Of a stretch of 64,000 bases of DNA, positions 63,941-64,000 are shown piece by piece. The DNA is from Terriglobia bacterium (GTDB lineage Bacteria; Acidobacteriota; Terriglobia; Terriglobales; Acidobacteriaceae), in contig JAVUPY010000041.1 in NCBI GenBank assembly GCA_032252755.1, positions 17,774-81,773 on the forward strand, in the 5' to 3' direction. How positions within the stretch are numbered: position 1 is the first letter of the stretch; every line of letters begins with the position of its first letter. The notes under the pieces were generated by a model that worked only from the letters and a program-made list of their open reading frames with translations, had not been told where the DNA came from and searched no databases. Made by a program: the position numbers and the translations under genes.

Positions 63941-64000
63941 TTAGAAGTCGAAGTGCACTCCCAAGCGGATCGAACGCGGCGACTGGTAGCTGTAAGGCTG
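63941..64000 (-). CDS. 3' end of probable TonB-dependent receptor
   Basis: Only the last 19 residues and stop are in the window: YSYQSPRSIRLGVHFDF. The pattern SPRSIRLGV/LxFxF at the terminus is that of the last beta-strand of Oar-like receptors (the gene at 16558 ends PTSVRLGLRFVF). Called from this short stretch only. Confidence 0.5.
   Translation of the reverse strand, partial: QPYSYQSPRSIRLGVHFDF

Overview
The window looks like a chromosomal segment of an Acidobacteriota bacterium (class Terriglobia, Koribacter-like). The support is an Oar-type TonB-dependent receptor with an N-terminal carboxypeptidase-regulatory domain, a GAF protein with the KGWKEIAAHLG helix-turn-helix, a fused LptF-LptG, futalosine-pathway MqnA, outer-membrane systems (Lpt, Mla-like, TolC, TonB) and CHPERSA-type dispersed repeats. 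Coding is dense and GC-rich. I saw no rRNA, tRNA, CRISPR array, transposase or phage genes. The taxonomic call is an inference from gene families, since there is no marker rRNA.

Layout. 0-5.4 kb: an envelope ABC exporter (partial), fused lptFG, and a divergent GH57 enzyme. 5.4-11.3 kb: accessory genes (repeat-tailed zinc protein, DinB, zinc ribbon, secreted beta-propeller, GAF-HTH) and a gene-poor stretch full of repeats. 11.5-14.6 kb: rpsO-pnp. 14.7-19.9 kb: TPR lipid/protein-handling type gene and an Oar-like receptor. 20.2-27.3 kb: cell-wall island: murA, murQ, an AmiE-like serine hydrolase, a divergent AmiE-NamZ fusion, and a class-A-like penicillin-recognising protein. 27.5-36.7 kb: secreted protein, M48 protease, ECF sigma/anti-sigma pair, HhH lipoprotein, Slt-type lytic transglycosylase, GAF protein, VOC protein, lspA. 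36.7-44.6 kb: ileS, tonB, zinc-ribbon/TPR protein, ClC channel. 44.7-49.1 kb: DevBCA/MacAB-type exporter with its own TolC. 49.2-55.5 kb: GNAT-like protein, VTT membrane protein, PEGA pseudokinase, ABC-2 exporter. 55.6-60.8 kb: mqnA, dprA, an S23-type four-helix-bundle gene between inverted repeats, topA. 60.9-64 kb: secreted protein, MlaFE-like pair, a repeat-rich gap, and the 3' end of another TonB-receptor-like gene.

The most unusual signal is between the genes. At least a dozen intergenic sites carry degenerate tandem repeats with a 7-base period, each site with its own consensus (AATCGTC, GGTRCCG, GAGGTRC, GTCNCAG, ANNTNAC, GGCAAAG, TTCYCRG). Several are arranged as inverted arms that would fold into long hairpins. 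One inverted pair encloses the four-helix-bundle gene between dprA and topA, the same plan as the intervening sequences of 23S rRNA genes but outside rRNA. Other repeat families (CHPERSA-type, CCCCGGG-type, a ~125-bp duplicated block) fill most remaining gaps, and some have entered a coding sequence in frame.
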